Shown here piece after piece: positions 63,751 through 64,000 of a DNA stretch of 64,000 nt; the stretch's first letter is position 1; every line of letters starts with the position of its first letter. The position numbers and the translations under genes were made by a program. The stretch comes from Paracoccus aestuarii. Lineage in GTDB: Bacteria > Pseudomonadota > Alphaproteobacteria > Rhodobacterales > Rhodobacteraceae. The notes under the pieces were generated by a model. That model was not told the origin of the DNA and ran no database searches. It worked only from the letters and a program-made list of their open reading frames with translations. The stretch spans positions 2,777,001 through 2,841,000 of the forward strand of contig NZ_CP067169.1 in the NCBI RefSeq assembly GCF_028553885.1, written 5' to 3'.

Positions 63751-64000
63751 GCGCGCCGTCCTGGCCGGAGGCTGCTTCTGGGGCATGCAGGACCTGATCC
63801 GCAAGCTGCCCGGCGTGATCGACACGCGGGTGGGCTATTCCGGCGGCGATGTCCCCAACGCCACCTATCGCAACCACGGCACCCATGCCGAGGCGATCGA
63901 GATCACCTTCGATCCCGACCTGATCACCTATCGCCGCCTGCTGGAGTTCTTCTTCCAGATCCACGATCCCTCGACGCCGAACCGGCAGGGCAACGATATC
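63743..64000 (+). CDS. msrA: peptide-methionine (S)-S-oxide reductase, 3' end cut by window
   Basis: The first 86 residues are visible. It starts [20 protein letters not shown] with the nucleophile Cys11 in [26 protein letters not shown] and the EITFDP segment are typical MsrA. It reduces methionine-S-sulfoxide and is coupled to msrB through an 8-base overlap. The C-terminal recycling cysteines are outside the window. Confidence 0.93.
   Translation, partial: MAERAVLAGGCFWGMQDLIRKLPGVIDTRVGYSGGDVPNATYRNHGTHAEAIEITFDPDLITYRRLLEFFFQIHDPSTPNRQGNDI

Overview
The window reads as a chromosomal segment of a GC-rich alphaproteobacterium of the order Rhodobacterales, most likely a Paracoccus-type organism. 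This is an inference from several things: the strong third-position G/C bias, the COG4223/hemD/tsaD neighbourhood, the alphaproteobacterial-type flagellar gene order, a tRNA gene with an encoded CCA, and the paired ABC-transporter/acyl-CoA ligase layout. Coding density is very high, and no gap between genes exceeds about 265 bases. I see no transposase, integrase, phage gene, rRNA or CRISPR array.

Layout. 1-7.6 kb is housekeeping: a truncated mitofilin-like gene and hemD (minus), the overlapping tsaD-gpsA-yciI-EVE operon (plus), chaC (minus), metG and an arginase. 7.6-19.5 kb is one long minus-strand catabolic operon. It encodes a TRAP transporter (dctP-dctQ-dctM), an IclR regulator and a full CoA-dependent beta-oxidation set: a hydratase/dehydrogenase fusion, a thiolase, two adjacent acyl-CoA dehydrogenases, a thioesterase, an enoyl-CoA hydratase/isomerase and an acyl-CoA ligase. 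The enzyme set resembles the pim (dicarboxylate/pimelate) operon of Rhodopseudomonas palustris. A symmetric dyad upstream of dctP is a candidate IclR operator. 19.6-22.4 kb holds an L,D-transpeptidase, an extensin-like protein and a Crp/Fnr regulator.

22.5-35.3 kb is a flagellar locus. fliI faces flgB-flgC-fliE-fliQ-flgF-flgG-flgA-flgH-fliL, followed by a glycosyltransferase. Converging on these are motB-flgE-flgK-flgL-flgI. The hook gene flgE carries a single-base frameshift in a short C/G run, so as written it is broken. Three upstream regions contain TTAA-N7-TTAA-like boxes (CtrA-like).

35.3-46.5 kb is an uptake-and-activation module. It has a branched-chain-amino-acid-type ABC transporter (livFKMHG) bracketed by two different acyl-CoA-forming ligases. 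Facing it are a soluble PAS hybrid histidine kinase and an OmpR-type response regulator. The transported substrate is unknown; an aromatic or similar carboxylate is an inference.

46.5-64 kb is mixed: aldehyde dehydrogenase, 1-Cys peroxiredoxin, two DxD glycosyltransferases, pnp, an unrecognised Ala/Pro-rich gene lying between pnp and rpsO, an RTX-repeat protein with an N-terminal membrane segment, rpmJ, tRNA-Val(GAC), an N-formylglutamate amidohydrolase, a Nudix protein, pyrF, clpB behind a good heat-shock (RpoH-type) promoter, a GNAT protein, an alpha/beta hydrolase, a nitronate monooxygenase, a zinc-less msrB and the start of msrA. Several terminators and three promoters are well enough formed to annotate.
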